Below, one piece after another: positions 23,001-30,599 of a DNA stretch of 64,000 nucleotides. The stretch is from assembly GCA_964036045.1 (NCBI GenBank), contig OZ038383.1, forward strand, positions 37,371,294 through 37,435,293, read 5' to 3'. This stretch comes from Eutreptiella sp. 'Long Island Sound 2002'. Lineage: Eukaryota; Euglenozoa; Euglenophyceae; Eutreptiales; Eutreptiaceae. The number at the start of each line of letters is the position of its first letter. The stretch's first letter is position 1. The position numbers and the translations under genes are program-made. The notes beneath the pieces are model-generated. The model did not search any database. It was not told where the DNA came from and saw only the letters and a list, made by a program, of their open reading frames with translations.

Positions 23001-24337
23001 AAAAGCACATCCTCCATCATTCTTTGAAAAAACGAAGGGGCGTTCTTCAGGCCCATGGGCATGACCGTCCACTGGACTGGGCCACATGGCGTGCACATAC
23101 AGGTGAGAGGTCGGCTGTCCTTCCTCAACGGCATTTGGTGAAAGCCGTGACGGAGATCCAGCACAGAAAACAAACGACCTCTTGCCCTCTTGGCGATTTC
23201 CTCCTCAATGAGGGGCAGGGGGTGTGAATCCGCCTTGGTTTCGGCGTTGAGGTTGCGAAAATCAACAACCATTCGCCAACCATCAATAGTGTTCTGGTCT
23301 GCAGGCGGCGGCTTCGGGACTGTGAAGGGTGCACAACACCATTCGCTGGTCATACAACCCTCAAGCCAACCAAATTCCCTGAGATTTCTCTCGATGATTT
23401 TTCTGAGTATCTCATGTTTGTGTCCATGGTTCTCATAAGGACGCTGTTTCTTCGCCTTGTAACCTTCACGAAGTTCGATGAAGGCTTCACCGAACTGCCC
23501 ACGGACAGGGGGGTCTTTGATCAACTTCCCTGAAAGGGTTGTGTCCTTCCGTTCCTCAAAAATCTTTTCTCTTGACTTGGAACACAACTCAGTGTCCACC
23601 TGATCGCCAGGAATTACTGTCGAAAAAACCTTGGCGACTTCTTCGGCCTTGGCAGGAAGAATCTTCTTACGGATGTCCCTAAAAAGGTCCGTATCAACTG
23701 CCTCTTGAAGATAGGTGGGTCGAGTGTCGACATCCCAGAGATTCTCGTCGTGATCCAGCTCCTCGAAAGGATCTATGAAAGCTTCCACAGGGGGTTTTTC
23801 ATAAAAAACTCTGAATTTGCGGCGCGATTTAAAATTTTTCTTCGCCCGTGCACTGAAGATTCTTTTCGATGTCGATCGTATTGGGCAAGAGGGAGACGAG
23901 GCGGATCCATTTGACGTTGGATCACCTTGGGTATCTGACGGACAAAAATCAGAAAAAATAGATTCATCATCAGTACCACGCTCAACCTCAGATTCAGACC
24001 CAACACAGGAATCAGTACCAGAATCAGCAGAATTAGAGTCAGAAAGCTTTCCATCCACCAGGAATGCGAGCGAACTCCAGGACTGCTGTGGCAGGGGACC
24101 TGTGTCGTCCCTGGCATACAGCTTAATCTTCCTGGGAAGTTCGATGTAATCTACACAAATGTCTTGTACCTCCTGAAACCAAGGCTTGTCGTCCCACAAG
24201 GGCACAACTAAAATCGCCTGGGTTTTATCTTGCTTGATTTTGTGGATGACCTGCTGGATTAAGTGAAACGGAGGATTAATCCATAACTTCTTGTCCCATT
24301 TATGGGTCCAAGCGTCGCGAAAATGCTTGTCGAACGC
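20006..24337 (-). CDS. pol: Pol: reverse transcriptase, RNase H, integrase and chromodomain
   Basis: The longest open stretch is 1,399 residues (from 24,205), but the same frame is coding back to about 24,337 (AFDKHFRDAWTHKW, then WINPPFHLI). Numbering from 24,205: reverse transcriptase about 280-470 with VVDFRNLN (313-320), FSVLDLRHGF and catalytic YIDD (415-418); RNase H about 575-705 with D581 (TDAS), E624, D649 and D697; integrase zinc region with H884/H890 and C913/C920/C923; integrase core D953, D1022 and E1057 (D-D-34-E); C-terminal chromodomain about 1250-1305 with the Trp-containing CEWRGF. Such chromodomains guide insertion to heterochromatin. All catalytic residues looked for are present. 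No separate start is needed if pol is made as a gag-pol fusion. Confidence 0.95.
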   Translation of the reverse strand, partial: AFDKHFRDAWTHKWDKKLWINPPFHLIQQVIHKIKQDKTQAILVVPLWDDKPWFQEVQDICVDYIELPRKIKLYARDDTGPLPQQSWSSLAFLVDGKLSDSNSADSGTDSCVGSESEVERGTDDESIFSDFCPSDTQGDPTSNGSASSPSCPIRSTSKRIFSARAKKNFKSRRKFRVFYEKPPVEAFIDPFEELDHDENLWDVDTRPTYLQEAVDTDLFRDIRKKILPAKAEEVAKVFSTVIPGDQVDTELCSKSREKIFEERKDTTLSGKLIKDPPVRGQFGEAFIELREGYKAKKQRPYENHGHKHEILRKIIERNLREFGWLEGCMTSEWCCAPFTVPKPPPADQNTIDGWRMVVDFRNLNAETKADSHPLPLIEEEIAKRARGRLFSVLDLRHGFHQMPLRKDSRPLTCMCTPCGPVQWTVMPMGLKNAPSFFQRMMEDVLFTAHPELRAFVSVYIDDIIIATEGEGLTEAELVALHEKQLNQVLDILDANQLICGPKKGKIFLKSVEFCGSLPENGTRRPSPGKLVAIQKWKRPETITELRGFLGCCNFYHTFVPNYAKFAAPLTELLKVGRDAGKAGSKVRVKWTDECEEAFHHLKAALCEVATLHVPQFDRPFYIRTDASRYAIGAVLEQVDEATGDHYPLAFWSRKLAPRQMQWSPREQETYAIICALKKYQSWVGTNRVEVLTDHRSLEYWATEHIDTVASPAGRRARWHEFLSLFDLHVSYLPGKHNTVADALSRWAYPASEGLQSTNIHGTEQDRHVIIEWDQEEKKLIRRACMQCAVKQNALPCHDITAFSDPAHAHEICTKTLKVVEKVTDPSSGSVKRFDYTRRVSRFRLIQGIKRRDPAKTPTLPKDSLIIRDWTSDYLQDPMFKEVFGNLKSKDAHKDGIFSEYSLDGGKLWMEGKLCVPDALAPRVLNWWHKWESPHANGRRLWSMIKHRLFGSRLYTHCMKVAAGCAQCAVSTPPSAKKHGHLRPHPIPERLFNRVSSDFFYLGELDDEECHWTNKKVNGVLLIQCRHSGYIQVLPCNIESMTGKAAAKWCAQTWMGGWDVPSEVVTDSGKDYTSEWWRELCARLGIHRLRCEIHSHRALPGERAGRSIINMLRKELASEKDFHWMEVLFALLRRYHNTPLYHGLSPNEIVFGRKKCWWNMPLNNPRPCKDASLFLDDVQRADKTVSKLIDKHQADWLWVQNQGRKNPHNFEVDDRVWLRKSGTTLDGDDKLLPLWEGPFAVTARLGENRWRIRVDVSREIDVSGDRLKREIPSPKDRVKPLFWTSKILSDRVIEGGKYELKRILEARRDAKGEWEFLCEWRGFDSSHNKWEPAHSFVHGYTKGFIDFLKKHPEIGVLLTDCLSKPDRQVESDGKRPVVNRDPAFYGPQQPHSRADPSIPPPAVRPAQEPNEDQASSSAVDLQRPSRTRARPDRLVVTCIRAWPN

Positions 24338-25050
24338 TTGTTCTCGCGGTTAGCAAAGGCATCATACTGTGGCCAAAAGGAATGGTGTTCATAAAAATGT
24401 TCACAAATTGCATCGCGCCATTTGTCGACAACTCTGTAGGATGAAGAGTGCCAGCGCGAAGGGCGTCGTGGCTGGGTGTCCCTACGAAGACATTCTAACT
24501 CTCGGGAGTAATCGGCACTCTTATTCACCTCTGCAATGGTGACATCTTCGCCAAATTTTGGTGTAACCTTTTGCTTCAAAAATTCTTCTGCACTTTTAAA
24601 CCCTGCGTGCAAAAAACGAAATTCAGGGCGCTCCAAGGGACCTGACTCCAGCAAAAAACAACGCCGATGACCTACGGGCGCTACCCTGTTCTTGCGAAGC
24701 CAAGGATGGCCCAAGTAAAGGTCATACTTTATGTCGGCACGATAGAAGTAGTCATCCTTAAGGACAACTTCCTCGAAATTACCTTCTTCCCAAAGGTCTT
24801 GAGCGACCAAATGAGTTGATATATAACAACTGCGTTGCCCACCTGCGAGAGAATGTCCAGAAACTCCCTCGAGGGTAACAGGATGAGGCGACTCAAACAC
24901 GCAGTCGTCGGGTAAGAAAGAATTGGATTGGAGATTTACCTCTGATCCATTGTCACAGAAAACAAGTGGCGAGGTGGAAATTGCCCTTGCAATCAGAGAC
25001 CCACATCTTTGTGACAAACTGACGGGCCCTGTGCTTGGACTGTACACCAA
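24259..25050 (-). CDS. pro: Aspartic protease region of gag-pol, in a shifted frame
   Basis: The frame encodes VFCDNGSEVNL, the retropepsin active-site block with Asp-Asn-Gly-Ser instead of Asp-Thr-Gly, and YDLYLGHPWL, the usual C-terminal lobe. The gag frame continues past its TAG (25,190) to TGA near 24,957. The protease frame is reached only by dropping one T of a TTTT run (24,959-24,962 on this strand). A second shift near 24,338-24,343 returns to the pol frame. The two changes compensate, so I read them as indels or assembly errors rather than programmed frameshifting, but the latter is not excluded. The listed span is the open frame; the downstream ~25 codons are off-frame. Confidence 0.75.
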   Translation of the reverse strand: MVYSPSTGPVSLSQRCGSLIARAISTSPLVFCDNGSEVNLQSNSFLPDDCVFESPHPVTLEGVSGHSLAGGQRSCYISTHLVAQDLWEEGNFEEVVLKDDYFYRADIKYDLYLGHPWLRKNRVAPVGHRRCFLLESGPLERPEFRFLHAGFKSAEEFLKQKVTPKFGEDVTIAEVNKSADYSRELECLRRDTQPRRPSRWHSSSYRVVDKWRDAICEHFYEHHSFWPQYDAFANRENKRSTSIFATLGPINGTRSYGLILRFT

Positions 25051-25189
25051 CCTCGTCCACTACGACGGAAGGATCCGCTGCCGGATCCAGGGGAGAGGAG
25101 ACAAGCGACCCTACATCAAGTAATGGTCGAGATGGAATCTGGGGATCATGCCTGAAATCACGTGGGGAGGGGCGATTTTCGTGGCTCCC

Positions 25190-28100
25190 CTAGGCGTTCT
25201 GACCTCCAGTTGCTGCGTTAACGTTGTGGACACACCCTGATTCGTCGACCCACTCATCTTGGAACGGATCATCTGCTGGATTCAAGGCATTTTCAGCGTA
25301 ATCTCGATCCGCATCGGACACCTGATCTGCACCTGAGACCTGATCCACACGATGGTTGCCCTTTCCACGTCCACGGCCACGGCCGCCGGATGATGGACCT
25401 CCACCGTCGCCACGCCCTCTGCCCTTACCAGAGAAAGGGGTCCCAGAAGGATTTCCCTTACCTTTACCCTGGGATCCTGGAGCATTTCCCTTGTTTGTAC
25501 CGGATTGAGGGGTTTGGCCTGGATTTCGATTTCCGCCTCCGGCGTTGCTATTTTGGTTTTTCTGGCCGTTCGGCTGCCCACCGGAGCCGGATGGAGTCCG
25601 ATTTCCTGTGCCTTGGGACCCGCCAGGGCCTCCAGTATTTTTGTTTCCACCGGAGGGGGGCGGATTCCCTTTTCCAGCCTTCCCACCATGCACCTGCCTG
25701 TCATTCCTGTCTGAATTCTGCGGATTACTGATATTTTCACCAATCACTTTGTGATCGTAAGGAGACCATCGGTGATTACCAGTAGAATGCGTCTTAGCTC
25801 GGTTCGTAGAACCTAAATGAAGACAGATGCTACAGTGATCCTGAACATTCCGGGTGTCATTCACCTTTTTGTTGCCCTTTTGGGCCCCATTTTGGGTGTT
25901 TTGCTGGGTATTCTTGTTTCCCCCAAGACCCTGATGGAAATTCTGATTGGCGGCGTCGGCGAGCCGCTCAACCTCTTCCCAGAGTTCGTTCGGGGTGAAC
26001 GAAAACACCCAGTTCTTGGCCTTCAGGCGATGGCCATGGAAACTTACTCCCCTGTTTAGGACTTGGACAAACAAGTCCCGATCCTCGTGTTCATTAAACT
26101 TGATTTTCCACGTGTTTTCAGTGAATTTCACTTTGGAAAACGACGTGGGGGAACACTTTTGAAGTGATTCCCTGACGGAGAACCTGTTGGCCGAGGCATC
26201 GAAGCCTTCGACCTCCGCCCAGCAGGTCTTGACCTTTTCTTCGGACTGTTTATTCCGAAGGGGGGCGGCAGTTTCTGAGGGGATCTTGTCAAAAATCAGA
26301 TTTTTCAGCTCGGCACTAGAAAATTTTTCGCCTGAATGTTCAGCTTCTTCCACTAAGTTCCAGAAGCGCTGTCTCTTGTCTTGCACTTCGTGCAAGATTA
26401 ATCGCGAGAATGAAGGAAAATTCTTCAACATTTGGTGGTAATGGTCCTCTGGCAGCCGGGATCCACGTACCTCCAACTGTTCCCACACCTCATCAAAGGT
26501 AAGGGGGGAACTTGAATCCTCACGATCACTCCAGGTCCTGAGCCAAGTGTTGGCCGGCGCTCCCTCAAGGCAGTCGAAGAGGGCCATCAGGAAATGATCA
26601 TCTTGGAGTTTTTGAGTCTTTACCCACAATTTAAATTCCCGTTGGAACTGAGGCCAACGTCTGGGGTTCCCATTATACTTCGGTTGCTTGGCAACCTGAC
26701 GAAGTCGCAATGAAGTAGGATTAAGAAGCGAATCCAGCCCAACACCGGCCGTAATGGCAGACACCTTGGCGGCATCATTCGCCACACCAGCTCCGGCGAG
26801 GGTCTGGGCGAGCAACAGCTGGGCTAAGGCATTGGAATCAGCAGCAGGAGGGGCAGTACGGGAGGCAGTTCGCTTGGCATTCTGAGCCTCAGTCCTAGCC
26901 TTCGCCGTCCTACTCTGAGATCGAGAGATTGTAACCCTTTCCTTTAGCTTGGTCCTGCTGATCCTTGCATCGGTGGTCTTGGAGTCCACCGAAGGAGCAA
27001 TTGAAAAAATTTCTGTCGCCTCCTCCGACGGCTCTGTGGCTTGTTCCACCGATGATGCGCCCTCAGACCGCATGTGCGTCTTGAAAAGATCTTTTATTCC
27101 CAGCGTTTGAATGATGAGTTGCATTTGATCTTTGAGCAATTGGAGCTCAGTATCTCGCTGGAATCTGCAAGAGCAGTCGGCAGGACAGTACATACCGTGT
27201 CCTGAAGGGCCTGAGCAGGCTGTCGGACCGCTAATCTCAGTGGTCCGCAGCCAGCAGTCCACTTGGGGAGCTCCTTCAGCCCTGATTTCCAGACTTGCCT
27301 GCCTGGCTGCCTCTAAAATTCCTTCCTCAACCGCGGCGGCTAGATCGTCGCGGATGGAAACAGGGGGATGAGGGGCGGAGGGCCCGGCAACAGGTGCCTT
27401 GGTCTTCTCCTTCGGGAAGGGGCTTGCCTCCCAGAATTGCAAAAAAATGGCAAAAGAGTCATCTTCTTGAGAACGCCACCACATCCTGGTATTAATTTCT
27501 TCCTGAAGGAGGAAAAAATATTCCATTAAAAAATCAGAGGCGATTCTTTCTTGTCCGACCAACTTAGACGTGGCTAAGAGACAAAGGGCCTCAAGCGCCT
27601 CAAGGTTACGGGTCACTTCTGGAGACAAATGGTCGTCCCATTGTGCCCAAGAGACTGGTCGATTATAGCTAGGTACCTCACCTGGACCACCCATCTCAAT
27701 GTCGTTCAGATCGGCGTCGATGGTCTCAAAATGTGGACGTTGGTAAGGAGTATTGGTACCTGCCAGGTCCGTAAGCTCCACCGGAGCGTTGCCATCACCG
27801 TAAGCTGGCTGATTCCAGCTGCTCGATGGCCAATTTCGACTGGGATTGGGATGGTAATCTGGGTCTCCACAGCTGCTGATTTGCGCCCTTCTTGGGCAGC
27901 TTGGGCTTGCGCAAGGCATTCCTCCCAAGGCCTCGTTCGCACAGCACCAGGGCAACGTAATCGTTACTTCTCCGGAAGCGGCGGGGTCTACGGGGCCGTA
28001 CTGGGGAGCTAGCTGTGGTTGGGACACCAAAGGAACAACATTCAGGTAGCCTCTGCTACCATGAAAGTGCTGCCCTGGGTCGTTGATGGTGCCGGAGGGC

Positions 28101-28225
28101 TCGGGGCTGGCAAGACCAGTGGGGCAGGCACGCGAGGAGTCGACCTGAACGCTGCTGTTGGGGGTAGAACCGGAGACACGGACCCCAACGGAGGCGAGAG
28201 CAGCAACAACGGAAGCAAGATCCAT
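25190..28225 (-). CDS. gag: Gag polyprotein whose ATG lies inside the 5' LTR
   Basis: 1,011 codons from ATG 28,225 to TAG 25,190. The first ~54 codons are LTR sequence and the frame passes through the primer-binding site (encoding FHGSRGYL). The middle part (about 480-790) is helical and capsid-like. A C-x2-C...H...H motif (CSICLHLGSTNRAKTHSTGNH) stands where a zinc knuckle is expected. The tail is rich in Gly, Asn and Gln with RGRG repeats, fitting RNA binding. A later ATG after the primer site could be the real start, but the LTR-encoded extension has no stop. The terminator is UAG followed by GGGAGC, and the frame stays open afterwards for about 75 codons. Confidence 0.85.
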   Translation of the reverse strand: MDLASVVAALASVGVRVSGSTPNSSVQVDSSRACPTGLASPEPSGTINDPGQHFHGSRGYLNVVPLVSQPQLAPQYGPVDPAASGEVTITLPWCCANEALGGMPCASPSCPRRAQISSCGDPDYHPNPSRNWPSSSWNQPAYGDGNAPVELTDLAGTNTPYQRPHFETIDADLNDIEMGGPGEVPSYNRPVSWAQWDDHLSPEVTRNLEALEALCLLATSKLVGQERIASDFLMEYFFLLQEEINTRMWWRSQEDDSFAIFLQFWEASPFPKEKTKAPVAGPSAPHPPVSIRDDLAAAVEEGILEAARQASLEIRAEGAPQVDCWLRTTEISGPTACSGPSGHGMYCPADCSCRFQRDTELQLLKDQMQLIIQTLGIKDLFKTHMRSEGASSVEQATEPSEEATEIFSIAPSVDSKTTDARISRTKLKERVTISRSQSRTAKARTEAQNAKRTASRTAPPAADSNALAQLLLAQTLAGAGVANDAAKVSAITAGVGLDSLLNPTSLRLRQVAKQPKYNGNPRRWPQFQREFKLWVKTQKLQDDHFLMALFDCLEGAPANTWLRTWSDREDSSSPLTFDEVWEQLEVRGSRLPEDHYHQMLKNFPSFSRLILHEVQDKRQRFWNLVEEAEHSGEKFSSAELKNLIFDKIPSETAAPLRNKQSEEKVKTCWAEVEGFDASANRFSVRESLQKCSPTSFSKVKFTENTWKIKFNEHEDRDLFVQVLNRGVSFHGHRLKAKNWVFSFTPNELWEEVERLADAANQNFHQGLGGNKNTQQNTQNGAQKGNKKVNDTRNVQDHCSICLHLGSTNRAKTHSTGNHRWSPYDHKVIGENISNPQNSDRNDRQVHGGKAGKGNPPPSGGNKNTGGPGGSQGTGNRTPSGSGGQPNGQKNQNSNAGGGNRNPGQTPQSGTNKGNAPGSQGKGKGNPSGTPFSGKGRGRGDGGGPSSGGRGRGRGKGNHRVDQVSGADQVSDADRDYAENALNPADDPFQDEWVDESGCVHNVNAATGGQNA
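28046..28061 (-). other. Primer-binding site, initiator tRNA-Met type
   Basis: The minus strand reads TGGTAGCAGAGGCTAC immediately after the LTR end ...CACTTTCA. This matches the 3' end complement usual for initiator tRNA-Met primers. Confidence 0.85.
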
Positions 28226-28593
28226 GTTGAGTGTTATCCGGCAGAAAATCCCAGTCTATGAAGAAAATTGATGCGGATTTTACTATGCACATCTGAGTGT
28301 CCATATCTGTCTGAAAAGATTTAAATAAATCCGATTGTGAAAAATATTTGGCCGATCTGGCCCGCGAGCGCGCGTCAGCGGCAATGGCGATTCCAGGCAA
28401 ATGATCGGAACGCGGCGGATTTAGGGGGAATGGACCGCGGAATGAGATCCGGCATATCAGAAATATATAGGTCTGATTCTTAGACTGAGCTGCGAGGCGA
28501 CGATTCCGCCGAAGCAGAGAAAATGACCAAAATGTAGTCAATCTGGGGCAGATCTGTGAAAATCTGAGCAGATGGGGGCTAGCCGCACTTACA
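28062..28593 (-). repeat. 5' LTR of the chromovirus
   Basis: 532 bases, TG...CA ends, containing a TATATATTT box near 28,467 on the minus strand and the gag ATG at 28,225. Confidence 0.95.
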
Positions 28594-28870
28594 CTGCCAC
28601 TGTGCGCCGTGTCTCACCTGTGTACAGGAGCCTTGACGGCTGGGGACAACGTGGCGATTGCCATGGCGACGACACTGGGGACAGACGAGATAAAAATTAC
28701 GTAAGGACATGTTCGTCAGTTCGGTTGCGTTCGAGGGGTTCTGCCACTGTGCGCCGTGTCTCACCTGTGTACAGGAGCCTTAACGGCTGGAAACAACGTG
28801 CCAATTGCGATGGCAACGACATTGGGGAGTGCCATGCAACGAGGTTGGAGGGCGAGCGAGCAGTAGGCAG
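28594..28870. repeat. 147-base tandem repeat (insertion target)
   Basis: Units start with GCCACTGTGCGCCGTGTCTCAC at 28,596 and 28,743, 147 bases apart; the second fades after about 28,840. The unit junction TTCGAGGGGTTCTGCCACTGTG is the empty version of the site occupied by the chromovirus. Confidence 0.8.
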
Positions 28871-29406
28871 AAGCTGACGCAGCTTCAGTATGCAATGGAG
28901 ATCACCGTGGACCGCTAACAAGCTGACAGATGTAAGCTGTTAGATGAGGAGGTGAAAGCCGTAACCAACTGGTTGCAGCAAGCGTTTATGGAGTTTGGGG
29001 CGCGCCTCAGGCGGCAAGTGCAGCGCAAGCGTTTGGAAGAAAACGTGAAAGAGGACGAATGACAAAGCCCCCATCGGGCAGAGCAGGCGATATGGAAAGC
29101 CCAACACCAGCAGCTGGAGGAGGAAATTACGAAGCTCAAGGATCAGCAAGCGGAGCTGGTGACGACTGCACGCAGATTGGTTGAAAAGAGCAGCGGGCTG
29201 TTGGAGATCTTCGAACAAAGATTGCAGGAGGTCAAGATGACGCTGAACAACCGCTGGAGGCGGGACAACGGCAGATACAAGAACTGAGGAGCGGAGTTGA
29301 GGTATTGCCCACACATAACCAGGTACGGGGACATTTAGAGCAGTTGGCAAGCAGGTACGACGTAATCCAATACAATCGCAACGACGCATTCCAATACAAC
29401 AAAATC
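28870..29406 (+). pseudogene. Decayed coiled-coil protein gene
   Basis: One plus-strand frame from about 28,870 reads as a Gln/Glu/Lys/Leu-rich coiled coil (LLDEEVKAVTNWLQQAF; QQLEEEITKLKDQQAELVTT; LLEIFEQRLQEVKM). It is broken by TAA near 28,917, TGA near 29,060 and TGA near 29,286. A frameshift near 29,245-29,265 leads to a second open part (GQRQIQELRSGVEVLPTHNQ ... DAFQYNKI) ending near 29,408. The stops are single-base changes from CAA and CGA. This suits ORF1 of a retroelement or a host structural gene; I cannot tell which. Confidence 0.5.
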
Positions 29407-29408
29407 TA

Positions 29409-30170
29409 AAAACAGCCTTCAAATACAGGAGAAAAAGACTCAAAACAGCACTACAAGAGACACAAACATGGCTCAGACAAAACCCAATTAACGATCTGCA
29501 CTTACTCCAACCAGATTCCGCAGACAACCCATGGAACAACCAATACTCCATTTACAGCACTTCATCTCACAACCCCACCTTATTGACTTACCAAAAAACG
29601 GACAAATACAACAGTCGGCAATAAACACCCTCACAAACACAGACACATACACAACAACAACAAAAAAACCAAATCCCAACTACTTAATTTACTGTAACTA
29701 CCCACATAGAAACACGTTACCCTAAAAAGCCATCGCGAAAAGAAACTAAGCTCCGCAAGCGACTGGGGGATTTCTGCCCCGCTTTGGTCTCCGGGTAACG
29801 AGTTTCTCCCCCCGCTTTTTTTATTCCTTTTGTTTCTTTCTCTTTTTTCACTGTCCTCCTCATCCTCGGCACCTGCGATCTGCATCCCCCCCCCCCTAGT
29901 CTCTTGATGCCATTTGACAGATCGCTTGAGATGGGACCACGTTTTCATGTCAACGAATTATCTTTTCGTCTGTTGATTCTTTCTTCCTGATCTTTTTGCC
30001 CCTGATTACTCTCTGTTTCACTCTGCGTACATTCCTCAGGAACTTGGAGAACGGTGGACTCCTATTTTATTCCTCTGCGTTACGACTATCCTGTAGTCAT
30101 TTCCATGGTGATTATAGACAGTGGGTTCCAAGGATATCATCCTTGATTCTCAGAAACCTATCTGATCTTT
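29409..30170. other. No firm gene; A-rich stretch then pyrimidine-rich stretch
   Basis: 29,409-29,620 has a plus frame (KTAFKYRRKRLKTALQETQT...) that may continue the preceding pseudogene after a stop. From 29,750 the sequence is C/T-rich with no coding character. Confidence 0.4.
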
Positions 30171-30178
30171 CCCCAGAC

Positions 30179-30560
30179 GACTGGAGGTCATTGAAGTCTA
30201 CTGTGGACTTTCCCCAGATGTATGGAGATCAGTGATGTCCAAGGTTATCCCTTGAGCTTCAGATTTATATCTGTTTTTTCCCCAGACGATTAGAGGTCAC
30301 TGGAGTCTTGTCAATGGAGATCAGTGGTCTCCAATTCTATCCTTCATCATCTTTCCTCAGTTGACTGGAGGTCATTGATGCCCAATCCCAGAGGCGACTA
30401 TCCTCCTCTGACCCTGTGTGCATGTTTGGCGATTCCCTGTTTATTAACCTTGATTTCCCGAAGTATCCGAATTCTCGTTAGACGACTGGAGGTCTATGGA
30501 GTCTAGGGAAGCGAAATCAGTGGATTCCATGTTTATCACTTGACTGGAGGTACTTTGAGG
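30179..30560. repeat. Degenerate GACTGGAGGTC repeats flanking the LINE-like element
   Basis: GACTGGAGGTC or a close variant occurs near 30,179, 30,289, 30,363, 30,484 and 30,542. CCCCAGATGTATGGAGATCA at about 30,214 is nearly repeated at 62,516, on the far side of the GC-rich block. Confidence 0.6.
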
Positions 30561-30599
30561 TTTGAGGTGGGAGGTTTGATTTTGCGGGTACTAGACGTC

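Larger units (their letters stand above)
17809..28593 (-). mobile_element. Nearly complete Ty3/gypsy chromovirus with LTRs and target duplication
   Basis: Both LTRs have TG...CA ends. The 5-base target CTGCC flanks the element at 17,804-17,808 and 28,594-28,598. On the minus strand the order is 5' LTR (28,593-28,062), primer site, gag (28,225-25,190), protease, RT-RNase H-integrase-chromodomain (to 20,006), about 1.65 kb without a gene, polypurine tract and 3' LTR (18,341-17,809). By hand count the LTRs differ at seven bases and one 1-base indel over about 533 bases, so insertion is fairly recent. Two compensating frameshifts bound the protease region. An intact copy of the empty target lies at 28,733-28,760. 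Confidence 0.95.

Noticed and set aside
24338-24962. Programmed frameshifting between gag, protease and pol
   Set aside because: The two shifts cancel each other within about 620 bases and no classic slippery heptamer was seen, so indels or sequence errors are simpler.
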